64,000 nt of DNA from JAKOWB01 sp038363005 (GCA_038363005.1 JBBQBI010000022.1:1-64000), one strand, 5' to 3'; counted from the stretch's first letter, positions 35,793 through 47,400 are shown. The notes: a model not told the origin generated them from the letters alone. A program made the numbers and translations.

Positions 35793-37010
35793 CTAGCGCC
35801 CGGTGTGCTGCGCCAGCAGGGCGGCGAAGCGCTCGAACAGATAGTGGCTGTCCTGCGGGCCGGGCGAGGCCTCGGGGTGGTGCTGCACCGAGAAGATCGG
35901 CCGGTCCTTGACCCGCAGCCCTTCGTTGGTGCCGTCGAACAGCGAGACGTGGGTCACCGCGACGCCCTCGGGCAGTGACTCCGGCTCCACCACGAAACCG
36001 TGGTTCTGGCTGGTGATCTCCACCTTGCCGGTCTCCAGGTCCTTGACCGGATGGTTGGCGCCGCGATGGCCCATATGCAGCTTGCGCGTGGTGCCGCCCA
36101 GCGCCAGCGCCAGCATCTGGTGGCCCAGGCAGATGCCGAAGATTGGCAGCCCGGCATCGACCAGCGCCTTGATCGCTGGCACGGCATAGACGCCGGTGGC
36201 CGCCGGGTCGCCCGGGCCGTTCGACAGGAAGATGCCGTCGGGTTTGTGTGCCAGGATCTCCTCCGCCGTGGCGGTTGCCGGCACCACGGTGACGCGCGCG
36301 CCGATGGCGGCCAGCGAACGCAGGATGTTGCGCTTGGCGCCGTAGTCGACGGCGACGACGTGGTAGCGCGGTGCCGTCAACCGGCCATAGCCGGTGGGCC
36401 AGGCCCAGCGCGTTTCGTCCCAGCTGTAGGTCTGGCGGCAGGAGACCTCCTTGGCCAGGTCCATGCCCTCCAGGCCCGGCCAGTCGCGCGCCTGGGCGCT
36501 TAGCGCTGCCAGGTCGAAGCGCCCGTCGGGGGCATGGCAGATCACCCCGTTGGGCGCGCCGAGTTCGCGGATGCGGCGCGTCAGCTGGCGGGTGTCGAGG
36601 CCGGCCAGCCCGGCCAGGCCATGGCTCTTCAGCCAGGCGTCCAGGTGCTGCGTGGCGCGCCAGTTGGCCGGCTCGGTCACCTCGGCCCGCACGATCAGGC
36701 CGCGCGCCGAAGGGGTGATGGTCTCGATGTCCTCGGGGTTGGTGCCGACGTTGCCGATATGCGGGAAGGTGAAGGTGATGATCTGCCCGGCATAGGAAGG
36801 ATCGGTCAGGATTTCCTGATAGCCGGTCATCGAGGTGTTGAAGCAGATCTCGCCGACTGCGCTGGTGGCGGCGCCCAGGCCGCGGCCCCAGAAGACCGTG
36901 CCATCGGCCAGCACCACGCAGGCGGTGGCGCCGGTCGGGGCGGCGACGATGCGCGGCCCAACGGTGACCTCCGGCGGGGTGCCGGCGGCGGGCTTGGTGG
37001 CGACAGTCAT
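35793..37010 (-). CDS. carA: Carbamoyl-phosphate synthase small subunit
   Basis: 405-residue glutaminase subunit of carbamoyl-phosphate synthase, which hydrolyses Gln and passes ammonia to CarB. The N-terminal domain has CVVLADGTVFWGRG and GYQEILTDPSYAGQII. The class I amidotransferase domain contains the nucleophile in IFGICLGHQMLALALGG and the triad partners in SVQHHPEASPGP. The start at 37010 is standard. Upstream, TTGACC-N17-TAGAAC (37047-37075 on the minus strand) gives a plausible promoter with a short leader. It is divergent from yqeY. Confidence 0.96.
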   Translation of the reverse strand: MTVATKPAAGTPPEVTVGPRIVAAPTGATACVVLADGTVFWGRGLGAATSAVGEICFNTSMTGYQEILTDPSYAGQIITFTFPHIGNVGTNPEDIETITPSARGLIVRAEVTEPANWRATQHLDAWLKSHGLAGLAGLDTRQLTRRIRELGAPNGVICHAPDGRFDLAALSAQARDWPGLEGMDLAKEVSCRQTYSWDETRWAWPTGYGRLTAPRYHVVAVDYGAKRNILRSLAAIGARVTVVPATATAEEILAHKPDGIFLSNGPGDPAATGVYAVPAIKALVDAGLPIFGICLGHQMLALALGGTTRKLHMGHRGANHPVKDLETGKVEITSQNHGFVVEPESLPEGVAVTHVSLFDGTNEGLRVKDRPIFSVQHHPEASPGPQDSHYLFERFAALLAQHTGR

Positions 37011-37046
37011 GTTGGTACTTCCCGTGCGGGTGCGGGTTGGCGCAGG

Positions 37047-37075
37047 GTTCTAGGCCATGCGCCGCGCCGGGTCAA
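37047..37075 (-). promoter_or_regulatory. Probable carA promoter
   Basis: On the minus strand TTGACC (37070-37075) and TAGAAC (37047-37052) are 17 bases apart, with the carA start about 35 bases beyond the -10 box. A CAAAAGC-rich patch upstream (37081-37095) is the only AT-richer region in this gap. This is a pattern-based prediction. Confidence 0.45.
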
Positions 37076-37202
37076 GGATTCGCTTTTCAGCAAAAGCAAG
37101 TGATTTCAGATACTTGGCGTGGCGCGCGGAGTTTTGCCAGCGGACAGGCTTTCGGCTAGTCTCCGCGCCCGCCGACACCACTGCCCCCCAGGGGAGGTCC
37201 CG

Positions 37203-37658
37203 ATGCTCAGAGCCCAGCTGAACGACGCGATGAAGGCCGCCGCCAAGGAAGGCGACAAGCGGGCGCTGTCGACCGTGCGGCTGATCCTGGCGGCGCTGAA
37301 GGACCGCGACATCGCCGCCCGGCCCAAGGGCAAGCCCGACGGCATCGGCGACGACGAGATCCTCGAGCTGCTGCAGAAGATGGTGAAGCAGCGCAATGAG
37401 TCGATCGAGCTCTACCGCAAGGGCCAGCGCGCCGACCTGGTGCAGCAGGAGGAGGAGGAGATCGCCGTCATCAACCGCTTCCTGCCGCAGGCGATGGACG
37501 AGGACGCCACCAAGGCGGCGGTCGGTGAGCTGATGGAGGAATTGAACGCCACCTCGATCAAGGACATGGGCCGGGTGATGGCCGCGCTGAAAGAGCGCTT
37601 CGCCGGTCGCATGGACTTCGCCAAGGCCAGCGGCATCGTGAAAAGCCGCCTGGCTTAG
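37203..37658 (+). CDS. yqeY: GatB/YqeY domain-containing protein
   Basis: 151-residue helical protein of the YqeY family, related to the tail domain of the aminoacyl-tRNA amidotransferase GatB. Recognisable parts are LRAQLNDAMKAAAKEGDKRA, TVRLILAALKDRDI, RNESIELYRKGQR and the conserved FLPQAMDEDA. The exact role is unknown; a link to tRNA or amidotransferase activity is usually proposed. A GGGGAGG site precedes the ATG at 37203. It normally precedes dnaG and rpoD in this group, but here purC is inserted head-on. Confidence 0.92.
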   Translation: MLRAQLNDAMKAAAKEGDKRALSTVRLILAALKDRDIAARPKGKPDGIGDDEILELLQKMVKQRNESIELYRKGQRADLVQQEEEEIAVINRFLPQAMDEDATKAAVGELMEELNATSIKDMGRVMAALKERFAGRMDFAKASGIVKSRLA

Positions 37659-37661
37659 GCG

Positions 37662-38570
37662 CTACCGCAGCAGGCGCTGCAGCGCCTCGCGGTACTTGGC
37701 GGCGGTCTGCTCGATCACCGCGGCCGGCAGCGGCGGAGCCGGCGGCGTCTTCGGCCAGGGCCGGCCATCGATCCGCACCTGCTCCAGCCAGTCGCGCACG
37801 AACTGCTTGTCGAAGCTGGGCGGATTGACGCCGGCCCGATAGGCCGCCTCATAGCCCTCGACCGGCCAATAGCGTGAGGAATCCGGCGTCAGCACCTCGT
37901 CCATCAGCACCAGCCCGCCGGACTCGTCCAGGCCGAACTCGAACTTGGTGTCGGCGATGATCAGGCCCCTGGGCAGGGCGATGGCGGCGGCGGCGCGGTA
38001 GAGCGCCAGGCTGATGGCGCGGATCTGCGCCGCGAGCTCGGCGCCGACGATCTCCACCACCCGGTCGTAGGAGATGTTCTCGTCGTGCTCGCCCACCGCC
38101 GCCTTGGCGGCGGGCGTGAAGATCGGCTCGGGCAGGCGGCTGGCGTTGGTCAGGCCGGCCGGCAGCCCCACGCCGCAGACCGCCTGCGACGCTTGGTACT
38201 CCGTCCAGCCGCTGCCCGCCAAGTAGCCGCGCACCACGGCCTCGACCGGGATCGGCCGCAGGCGCTTTACCAGCATCGCGCGGCCTGCCACCTGCGCCAC
38301 CTCGTCGGCCCGCACCACGCTTTCCGGTGCCACGCCGGTCAGGTGGTTGGGACAGAGATGGCCCAGCCGGTCGAACCAGAAGAGCGCCATCTGCGTCAGC
38401 AGCGCGCCTTTGCCCGGGATCGGCTCGCCCATGATGACGTCGAAAGCACTGATGCGATCGCTGGCGACCATCAGGATGCGGTCCTGGCCCACGGCATAGT
38501 TGTCGCGCACCTTGCCGCGCGCCAGCAGCGGCAGCGAGGTCAGGCTGGAGGTGTGGAGGGCGAGGGTCAC
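37662..38570 (-). CDS. purC: Phosphoribosylaminoimidazole-succinocarboxamide synthase
   Basis: 302-residue SAICAR synthetase of purine biosynthesis (CAIR + Asp + ATP). Clear motifs are GKVRDNYAVGQDRILMVASDRISAFD, PIPVEAVVRGYLAGSGWTEY and LIIADTKFEFGLDESGGLVLMDEVLTPDSSR (each read in parts). It starts with GTG at 38570 and has AGGAG about 12 bases upstream. It is single-gene in layout, divergent from dnaG and convergent with yqeY (three bases between stops). Confidence 0.95.
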   Translation of the reverse strand: MTLALHTSSLTSLPLLARGKVRDNYAVGQDRILMVASDRISAFDVIMGEPIPGKGALLTQMALFWFDRLGHLCPNHLTGVAPESVVRADEVAQVAGRAMLVKRLRPIPVEAVVRGYLAGSGWTEYQASQAVCGVGLPAGLTNASRLPEPIFTPAAKAAVGEHDENISYDRVVEIVGAELAAQIRAISLALYRAAAAIALPRGLIIADTKFEFGLDESGGLVLMDEVLTPDSSRYWPVEGYEAAYRAGVNPPSFDKQFVRDWLEQVRIDGRPWPKTPPAPPLPAAVIEQTAAKYREALQRLLR

Positions 38571-38678
38571 GCGGGACAGGCTCCTGGGGTTTTGCGGCGG
38601 CAGTCATAGACCAGGTTGCTGGGCGGGTGCAAAGCATCCACAGACTTGTCCCCAGTCGCCGAGGGCCTTGCCCACAGC

Positions 38679-38687
38679 TTGTCCACA
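38679..38687 (+). promoter_or_regulatory. DnaA-box-like site between purC and dnaG
   Basis: TTGTCCACA differs from the DnaA consensus TTATNCACA by one base. Further CCACAG words at 38637, 38671 and 38694 cluster in this 202-base gap (38571-38772). With one near-match only, it may be a regulatory site rather than an origin; the gap is otherwise GC-rich. Confidence 0.25.
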
Positions 38688-38772
38688 GGACTTCCACAGC
38701 GCTGCCCGGCACCCCACCTGCTAGGCTCGCCGCCCGTCGTCCCGCTGCCCAGCCGAGTCGCGCCCCAACGCC

Positions 38773-40647
38773 ATGTCCCTGCCTCCCGACTTCCTCGATC
38801 AGCTCCGCAGCCGTGCCAGCCTGGTGGGGGTCATCGGCCGGCGTGTGAAGCTGACGCGCAAGGGCAAGGAGCACATGGGGCTCTGCCCCTTCCACAACGA
38901 GAAGTCGCCGTCCTTCAGCGTGGTCGAGGACAAGGGCTTCTATCACTGCTTCGGCTGCGGCGCGCATGGCGACGTCATCTCCTTCGTCATGCAGAGCGAG
39001 GGCCTGACCTTCCCGGAGGCGGTGGAAAAGCTGGCCGGCGAGGCCGGCCTGGAGGTGCCCAAGCCCAGCCCGCGCGCCGCCGCCGAGGCCGAGGAGCGCA
39101 AGGGCCTGGGTGACGTGGTGGAGCTGGCCTGCCGCTTCTTCCAGGGCGAGCTGGCGGCCCCTGGCGGGCAGGCCGGGCGGCGCTACCTGGAGGGTCGCGG
39201 CCTGAAGCCGGAGACTATCGCCAGCTTCCGCCTGGGCTTCGCGCCGGGCCGGCGTGGCGCGCTGGCCACCGCCCTGAAGGCGCAGCAGGTCACCGAGACG
39301 CTGCTGATCGAATCCGGCCTGGCCAAGCGGGCCGAGGGCGAGGAGGAGGGCGGCGGCCGCCTGCGCGAATACTTCTTCGACCGGGTGATCTTCCCGATCG
39401 AGGATCGTCGCGGCCGGGTCGTCGCCTTCGGCGGGCGCACCCTGGGCGACGGCCAACCGAAGTATCTCAACAGCCCGGACTCGACGCTCTTCCACAAGGG
39501 CCGGCTGCTCTACAACCTGGCGCGCGCCCGCCAGGCGGTGCGCGACGGCCAGCCGCTGCTGGTGGTCGAGGGCTACATGGACGTGATCGCCCTGGCCGAG
39601 GCCGGCATCGGCGGCGCCGTGGCGCCGCTGGGCACCGCCGTGACCGAGGAGCAGATCGCCGAGCTCTGGCGCCTTAGCGACGCGCCCATCCTGTGCCTCG
39701 ACGGCGACAACGCCGGGCGCCGCGCCGCGCTGCGTGCGGCCGAACGCGCGCTGCCGCTGCTGCAGGCCGGCAAGACGCTGCGCTTCGCATTCCTGCCGGC
39801 CGGCGAGGACCCCGACAGCCTGGTGCGCCAGGCCGGGCGCGCCGCGCTCGACCGCGTGCTGGGCGCGGCGCGGCCGCTGGCCGAAATCGTCTGGCAGAAG
39901 GAGCTGGACGAGCAGGTACCCGACGGCCCGGAGGCCTGGGCGGCGCTGAAGCTGCGCCTGCTGGCGGCGGCCGGACGGATCACCGATGCCGAGGTACAGC
40001 GGCTCTATCGCGACGAGTTGCTGGATCGCTACTACGCGGCCCGGCGACAGCGCCGTGGCCTGTCGGCCGGCGGGCCGAGTGGTGGCCCCGGTGGTGGGTC
40101 GGGGCAACCGCGCGGCCGCCGCTTCGGGCCGGGCCGCACGCCGGCGCCCGAGCGCAGCTCGCTGCCGCGGCCCGAGGGGCTGCTGCGCCGCCGCGACACA
40201 CTGCTGCTGGCGGTGGCGATAAATCATCCCAATCTGCTGGCCGAATGGCTCGAGGAACTGGCGGCCCTGCCGCTGGCGCTGCCGGAGCACCAGCGGCTGC
40301 GGCAGGGCATCATCGACACGCTGTCCGAGGCGCCCGACCTTGACAGCGAGCGGTTGGCGCGCCACTTGTCATCGCTAGGCTTGGGCGATGCACTCGCCAA
40401 GGTCCTCTCTCCGGCCGTCTATGCCCTCTGTGCTGCGGCCCGCCCCGAGGCATCCTTGGACCTGGCACGGCAGACGCTCGAGGGACTTCTGGCTGATGTC
40501 GCCGCTGGCGAGGCGGCCCGCGCGGTCGATGAGGCCGAGCGGCGCCTGGCAGCCGATCCGAGCGAGGAGAACCTGGCCCGCGTGACGGCCGCGGTGCGGT
40601 TGATGCGTGAGGCCGAAGCACGGCGCGGCGGTACGGATAGCGCCTGA
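38773..40647 (+). CDS. dnaG: DNA primase
   Basis: 624-residue primase that makes RNA primers for replication. The N-terminal zinc-ribbon (CPFHNEKSPSFSV and HCFGCGAHGD, about residues 37-70) and the TOPRIM motifs VVEGYMDVIAL (about residue 265) and DGDNAG (about residue 310) are complete, as is the C-terminal DnaB-binding region. A Gly/Pro/Arg-rich linker (about residues 425-460) lies before the C-terminal helicase-interaction domain. It is 68 bases upstream of rpoD, the common dnaG-rpoD pair. Confidence 0.97.
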   Translation: MSLPPDFLDQLRSRASLVGVIGRRVKLTRKGKEHMGLCPFHNEKSPSFSVVEDKGFYHCFGCGAHGDVISFVMQSEGLTFPEAVEKLAGEAGLEVPKPSPRAAAEAEERKGLGDVVELACRFFQGELAAPGGQAGRRYLEGRGLKPETIASFRLGFAPGRRGALATALKAQQVTETLLIESGLAKRAEGEEEGGGRLREYFFDRVIFPIEDRRGRVVAFGGRTLGDGQPKYLNSPDSTLFHKGRLLYNLARARQAVRDGQPLLVVEGYMDVIALAEAGIGGAVAPLGTAVTEEQIAELWRLSDAPILCLDGDNAGRRAALRAAERALPLLQAGKTLRFAFLPAGEDPDSLVRQAGRAALDRVLGAARPLAEIVWQKELDEQVPDGPEAWAALKLRLLAAAGRITDAEVQRLYRDELLDRYYAARRQRRGLSAGGPSGGPGGGSGQPRGRRFGPGRTPAPERSSLPRPEGLLRRRDTLLLAVAINHPNLLAEWLEELAALPLALPEHQRLRQGIIDTLSEAPDLDSERLARHLSSLGLGDALAKVLSPAVYALCAAARPEASLDLARQTLEGLLADVAAGEAARAVDEAERRLAADPSEENLARVTAAVRLMREAEARRGGTDSA

Positions 40648-40715
40648 TCGGGACGAGAACACGCCGGCGGTCGTAGGCCGCTTGGCGCACGAGGCACGGG
40701 GCACGAGGATCAAAC

Positions 40716-42820
<2,105 letters not shown>

Positions 42821-42824
<4 letters not shown>

Positions 42825-45088
42825 GGCAGATCGAACAGCCGCTCGGCCCGCTCCAGGGCCCGGCGGTTGTGCGTGGTGATGGCGCCCGGCATCAGCGCGC
42901 CGGCGATGGCGCGTGCCGTGTCGGGCGTCAGGATCCAGCCGAGTGGGGCCTGGGCGACCAGCGCCGCGCGCGCGCCCTCGGCCGCCAGGTTCAGCTCCAC
43001 CATCGTGGTCTCGGCAAAGGGGCTGTCCGGTAACCGCGCTGCCTGCGTCACGGTCTCGTAGAGGCGATAGGCTGCCTCGAAGCCGTGCGCGGTGCGCGCG
43101 GCATAGACCGCATAGGCCGGTCCCAGCAGGTCGGCGAAAGCCTGCGGCGGACTGCGCAGCGGAATGCGCGAGCTGGAGGTTAGAATCTCGCCGGCCTGCG
43201 GGTCGCTGGTGATCAGCACGACCAGCAGTTTCACGCGCCGCGGAGATTTCTCCAGCGCCGCCGGCAGCAGGTCAATGAGCTGCAGCAGCAGGCTGCGTGC
43301 GCTGTCGGCGCCGAAGTTCTCGAAGTAGCCGCCATCAACGATACGGTCCGTGAGGCCGCTGTCGTCGGAGGCCGGCGGACAGCCCTGGTGCAGGGTCAGC
43401 AGCCCCGCCGGTTCGACCAGCGGGAAGCGCGCGGCGTTGTTGGCCGCGGTACTGACCGGCAGGTCGCCGCAGAGCCCATCCAGCAGGTCGTAGGGATCGA
43501 GCCCGCGCGAAAGGCCAACCGGCGGCGGCAGGTCAAGCGGCGTGGTCACCAGGCGCTGCCCGCTGCCCATCGAGGTGCCGTTGAGCAGCAGGGCGGGCAG
43601 CCAATGGCCGCTCACTCTCGCATTGTCGTAGAGCCCCAGGAAGGGGCCGGCGAAGAGCCCGGCGCTGCGTTGGCAGACGTCGCCGTGCAGGTCGGACCAG
43701 GCCTCGCGCCAGGCGCTCTCCCAGGCCTGCTCCAACGCCGCGGCGCGGTCCGGCACGGCGAAGGGCGTGACCTGGTTCACCAGTTCGGAAAAGAACAGGC
43801 GGTAGATCGGCGGCGACAGGAAGTCGGCCTCACCCACCTTGGCCAGTAGCTTGGCACGTTGGTCGGCCAGAGGCATCGCCGAGGGCTGGGCCGCCAGGCA
43901 GGCGCTGGCGGTGGGGTGCAGCGCGGCGACGAAAAAGCTGGCGCCCAGTGCGCCGCCGGAGACGCCGCTGATGGCGAAGAGACTGCTGTCGAACGGTGCG
44001 ATCCGACTGTCCAGCGCGCCCAGCGCGGCAGTGGTCCACTGCGCCGCGCGGATGCCGCCGCCAGCCGTGGCGACCAGCACCAGCGTCGCGTCGCCGTCGG
44101 GCTGCAGGGCCAGCCAGCGCCGCAGGGCGTCCTGCAGGCTCTCGCGGCCCGCCGCTGGGCGCTCCGCGAACTGGCGGATGCCATAGCTGTCGAAGGCGCT
44201 GGAGCCCAGCAGGTTGGCCAGCAGCAGCGCGACGAACAGCAGGCGCACCAGCGGCAGGCGGATGGCGCAGGCGATGAAGCCGAGCCAGAAGCCGGCCGCC
44301 AGCGCGGCGATGCTGCCGCTGAGCAGCAGCACGAAGGGGCCGAGGAACTGGCCAATGGCGACCGGCCATAACACAGCGCCGACGCAGGCCAGCGGCCAGA
44401 GCAGGCCGAGCGCGGCGAGCGCCAGCTGCACGCCGCGGGCAACGTCGGCCAACTGACCGGCGCGCGCGGCCGGGTCGCGCGCCATGGCAGTGGGTGCCGC
44501 GTCGCTCAACAGGAAACGGCCGAAGGCCGTGCCCAGCACGGCGGTCACCAGCGCGCTGCGCCGGATCATGAACAGGGTCATGACGGCGCCGAGCAGCAGC
44601 GCTGCGATCGCCGCCAGGCCGGGCGGCGGGCCACTGCTTTCGCGTGCCGTGATCGCGGGCAGTGACCACAGGCTCACGGCGACGGCCAGCGCCGGCAGCG
44701 GCGTCATCAACCGTGGCGCCCAGAGCCGTAGCCATGGGGGCAGGGCTGCCAGCCCGGCGGCGTAGACATAGCGCTCGTTGGCGCGGGCGAAGTAGCCGGC
44801 AAGGAAGCACCAGAGCGCCAGCAGCAGCGCCGCCAGCAGATGGTGCCACAGGCCGTAGCTGAGGAAGAGCCTGAGGCCGTCGCGCCCCTGCTCGGTCGCC
44901 ATCACCGCCCAGGCCACCGCGGTGACAAACAGCGGCCAGCCGACAATGCGCAGTGCCCCGCTGCCGGCGCGCAGGCACCGGCAAGGCCAGAGGTCGCGGA
45001 TCCAAGCGAGACAGCGGGTCCAGAAATCGTCCTGGCGGTCCAAGGCAGTGCCCTCCGCACGCGACGCCCGCCGGCGCATCAATGCCAT
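42821..45088 (-). CDS. Membrane-anchored patatin-like phospholipase
   Basis: 755-residue protein joining an N-terminal block of about seven hydrophobic helices (roughly residues 45-310) to a patatin-like lipid acyl hydrolase domain. The patatin signature is present: oxyanion-hole ATAGGGIRAA (about residue 341), nucleophile GVSGGALGAS (GxSxG, about 374) and the dyad Asp in VDGGYFENFG (about 584). The catalytic dyad is therefore intact. The domain between motifs is larger than usual. I expect lipid or acyl-ester cleavage at the inner membrane; the physiological role is unknown. It is divergent from the flavodoxin-like gene across a nested palindrome. Confidence 0.78.
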
Positions 45089-45108
45089 AATCTAGCTCGG
45101 ATGGGGCC

Positions 45109-45168
45109 GTTTGGCCACGGCGGAAGGGAACCCCTGGGCTGGGGGCGGGTTCCCCCAATAGGCCAAAC
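45109..45168. promoter_or_regulatory. Nested palindrome in the patatin/flavodoxin divergent region
   Basis: Two perfect inverted pairs share one centre: GTTTGGCC (45109-45116) with GGCCAAAC (45161-45168), and GGGAACCC (45126-45133) with GGGTTCCC (45147-45154). It sits 20 bases before each gene start region, and could be a shared operator or a folded leader for the flavodoxin-like gene, whose TTG start lies at 45186. Confidence 0.55.
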
Positions 45169-45185
45169 CGTCGGAGCTCTTCCCC

Positions 45186-46265
45186 TTGAACAGCACAGTA
45201 CCCCAGCCCCGCACGGGCATGCCCAGCCCGCGGCTCGAGAAGGCGGCCTTCAAGCGGCGCTATCTGGAGCAGTTCGTCGATCCTGCTTTCGCGCCGCTGC
45301 GGGATGAGCTGGCGCGTGTCGCCGACGCCGCCTGGGATGCCTACGACAAGGGCCGCAAGGCACCGCACACGCGGCCGGCGGGACCAGCCTTCGCCGATCC
45401 CGACTACGCGCTGTCCGTCGATTGGATCGCCGCGCGTGACGCCATCCTCGCCGCCGCGGCACTGCACAGCGATACCAAGGGTCCGGCGCGCTACCTGATC
45501 ATCAACGGTGCAACACGCAGCGAACACACCTGCCCGGGCGAGGCCTCCAAGACCTGGCGCCTGGCAGGCTTGGCGCAGGAGGTGCTGGAGGCGGCCGGCG
45601 GCCAGGTCGAGCTGCTCGATCTGTCGCGGCTGGCCAGCGAGTACGGCCGGCGCATCTTTCCCTGCAAGACCTGCTTCTCGACTGCGGCGCCGCTCTGCCA
45701 CTGGCCCTGCTCCTGCTATCCCAACCACGCGCTGGGCCAGACGCAGGACTGGATGAACGAGATCTATCCGCTGTGGGTGGCGGCGCACGGCGTGCTGCTG
45801 CTCACGCCGGTCAACTGGTTCCACACTTCCTCGCCGGTGAAGCTGATGATCGACCGGCTGGTCTGCGCCGACGGCGGCAACCCCGATCCCACGACGACCG
45901 GCGGCAAGGACGCTACCAAGGCCAAGGCGCTGGAACTCGCCGGTTGGGACTATCCGCGGCCGCTGGCCGGGCGCCGCTTCGGCCTCGTCGTCCATGGCGA
46001 CGCCGAGGGCGCAGCCGGCGCCCGCCAGGCGCTGGCCGACTGGTTGCGCACGTTGGGGCTGGAGTCGGCAGGCAGCGCGGCCGAGCTCGACCGCTATCTC
46101 GGCTATTGGCAGCCCTATGCCACCAGCCACCAGGCGCTGGACCAGGACACGGCCCTGCAGCAGGAGGTGCGCAACGTCGCCAGTCAGCTCGCCGTCGCAG
46201 TCGCGGCCTGGCGCGGCGGGCGCGTGACGCCGCCGGCCGATCTGGAAAAGCCGCGCGACAAGTAG
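45186..46265 (+). CDS. Flavodoxin-like NAD(P)H-FMN reductase family protein with Cys cluster
   Basis: 359-residue protein. An N-terminal extension (about 95 residues) precedes a flavodoxin-like fold that begins RYLIINGATRSEHTCPGEASK, with the FMN phosphate-binding loop. A Cys-rich segment follows: CKTCFSTAAPLCHWPCSC (Cys160, 163, 171, 175, 177), then PVNWFHTSSPVKLMIDRLVC typical of the FMN reductase fold. The Cys spacing C-x2-C-x7-C-x3-C-x-C recalls iron-sulfur flavoproteins but does not match their C-x2-C-x2-C-x4-7-C motif exactly. The start at TTG 45186 has GGAG upstream; an ATG at 45219 is possible. Confidence 0.72.
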   Translation: MNSTVPQPRTGMPSPRLEKAAFKRRYLEQFVDPAFAPLRDELARVADAAWDAYDKGRKAPHTRPAGPAFADPDYALSVDWIAARDAILAAAALHSDTKGPARYLIINGATRSEHTCPGEASKTWRLAGLAQEVLEAAGGQVELLDLSRLASEYGRRIFPCKTCFSTAAPLCHWPCSCYPNHALGQTQDWMNEIYPLWVAAHGVLLLTPVNWFHTSSPVKLMIDRLVCADGGNPDPTTTGGKDATKAKALELAGWDYPRPLAGRRFGLVVHGDAEGAAGARQALADWLRTLGLESAGSAAELDRYLGYWQPYATSHQALDQDTALQQEVRNVASQLAVAVAAWRGGRVTPPADLEKPRDK

Positions 46266-46266
46266 G

Positions 46267-47400
46267 TCAGAACCGCTTCGGCAAATACCGCGCCAGGAAG
46301 GCCAGGCCCAGCATCCCGGCGGCGGTGGCGACGAAGACGCTGGTCAGCGGGAAGCTGCGCAGCAGCAGGGCGAAGAGGCCCGGCGCGGCCAGCTGCGAGC
46401 CGTCGCGATAGGTCATGAAGACGGCGGTCATCTCGGCCTTCTGCAGCGGCCGCACGGCGCGCAGGAAGGGCACGTTGCCGGCGCCGTCGATCAGGCTGGT
46501 CAGCACGCTGGCCAGCACCAGCAGGCCGGCGGCCAGCCAGGGTGGTTCGCCGATGAAGGCCAGCGGCAGGGTGGAGAGGGCGGAGAGCGTATAGCCCAGC
46601 ATCAGCAGCCGGCGGAAGGTGATGCGCCGGCCGATCCAGCCCCACAGCGGCACCAGGAAGGTGATGCCCATGACGGCCGAGGCGATGGCGCCGGCGGTGT
46701 CGCGCGTATAGCCCAACTCGTCGACCAGGAAGATCGGGCCGTAGACGAAGAACATCACCCACCAGCAGGAGCGGCCGAAGGCGAGGAACCAGGCGAGGCG
46801 CAGGCGCGGCTGCCGCCAGAAGTGGCGGACGGCGACCAGCGGGCTGGCCATGCTGGCCTGACGCACCGCCTGCGGGCGCAGCAGCAGGAAGACCGCGACC
46901 AGCACGGCACCCATGCCGCTGGCGACATAGAAGGGGATGGCGTGGCCCAGGTGCTCCTGCAGCCAGACACCCAGGTAAGGTCCAGTCATCCAGGCCGCGC
47001 CGGACATCGCCAGGCGCAGCGATTCGAAGTTCGACAGGCGCCGGCGCGGCACGCGGTCGAGCACGAAGAGATTGAGCGTGATCTCGATGATGGCGACCGC
47101 GGCCATCTGTGCCGCCAGGCCCAGGATCAGCGTCGGCACGCTGCCGATCGAGGACAGGATCGGCCCGCCCACCGACAGGAAGCCGCCGATCAGGAAAACC
47201 CGCGGCCGCGGCAGGCGCGCCAGCAGCAGAGGCAGGGTCAAGCTGGTCGCCAGGCTGGCCAGCGAGCCGATGAAGTAGATCTGGCTGACCGTCGCGGCGT
47301 CGCCCACCACCGACAGCGCCTGCAGCGGCATGGCGGTGAGCAGCAGCGCGCGCGAGGCGATCGCCACGGCGAAGAGGCCGGCGATCGGCAGGTGGGACAT
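46267..47400 (-). CDS. MFS transporter
   Basis: 377-residue major-facilitator-type membrane protein with about eleven to twelve hydrophobic segments and the typical loop motif R-R-I-T-F-R-R after helix 8. Conserved signals include GSLASLATSLTLPLLLARLPRPR and YGPIFLVDELGYTRDTAG. The start at 47400 (MSHLPIAGLF) places helix 1 directly at the N-terminus; the upstream frame to 47538 is a shadow. It is convergent with the flavodoxin-like gene (one base between stops) and 79 bases downstream of the DUF71/Dph6-like gene. Substrate unknown. Confidence 0.85.
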   Translation of the reverse strand: MSHLPIAGLFAVAIASRALLLTAMPLQALSVVGDAATVSQIYFIGSLASLATSLTLPLLLARLPRPRVFLIGGFLSVGGPILSSIGSVPTLILGLAAQMAAVAIIEITLNLFVLDRVPRRRLSNFESLRLAMSGAAWMTGPYLGVWLQEHLGHAIPFYVASGMGAVLVAVFLLLRPQAVRQASMASPLVAVRHFWRQPRLRLAWFLAFGRSCWWVMFFVYGPIFLVDELGYTRDTAGAIASAVMGITFLVPLWGWIGRRITFRRLLMLGYTLSALSTLPLAFIGEPPWLAAGLLVLASVLTSLIDGAGNVPFLRAVRPLQKAEMTAVFMTYRDGSQLAAPGLFALLLRSFPLTSVFVATAAGMLGLAFLARYLPKRF

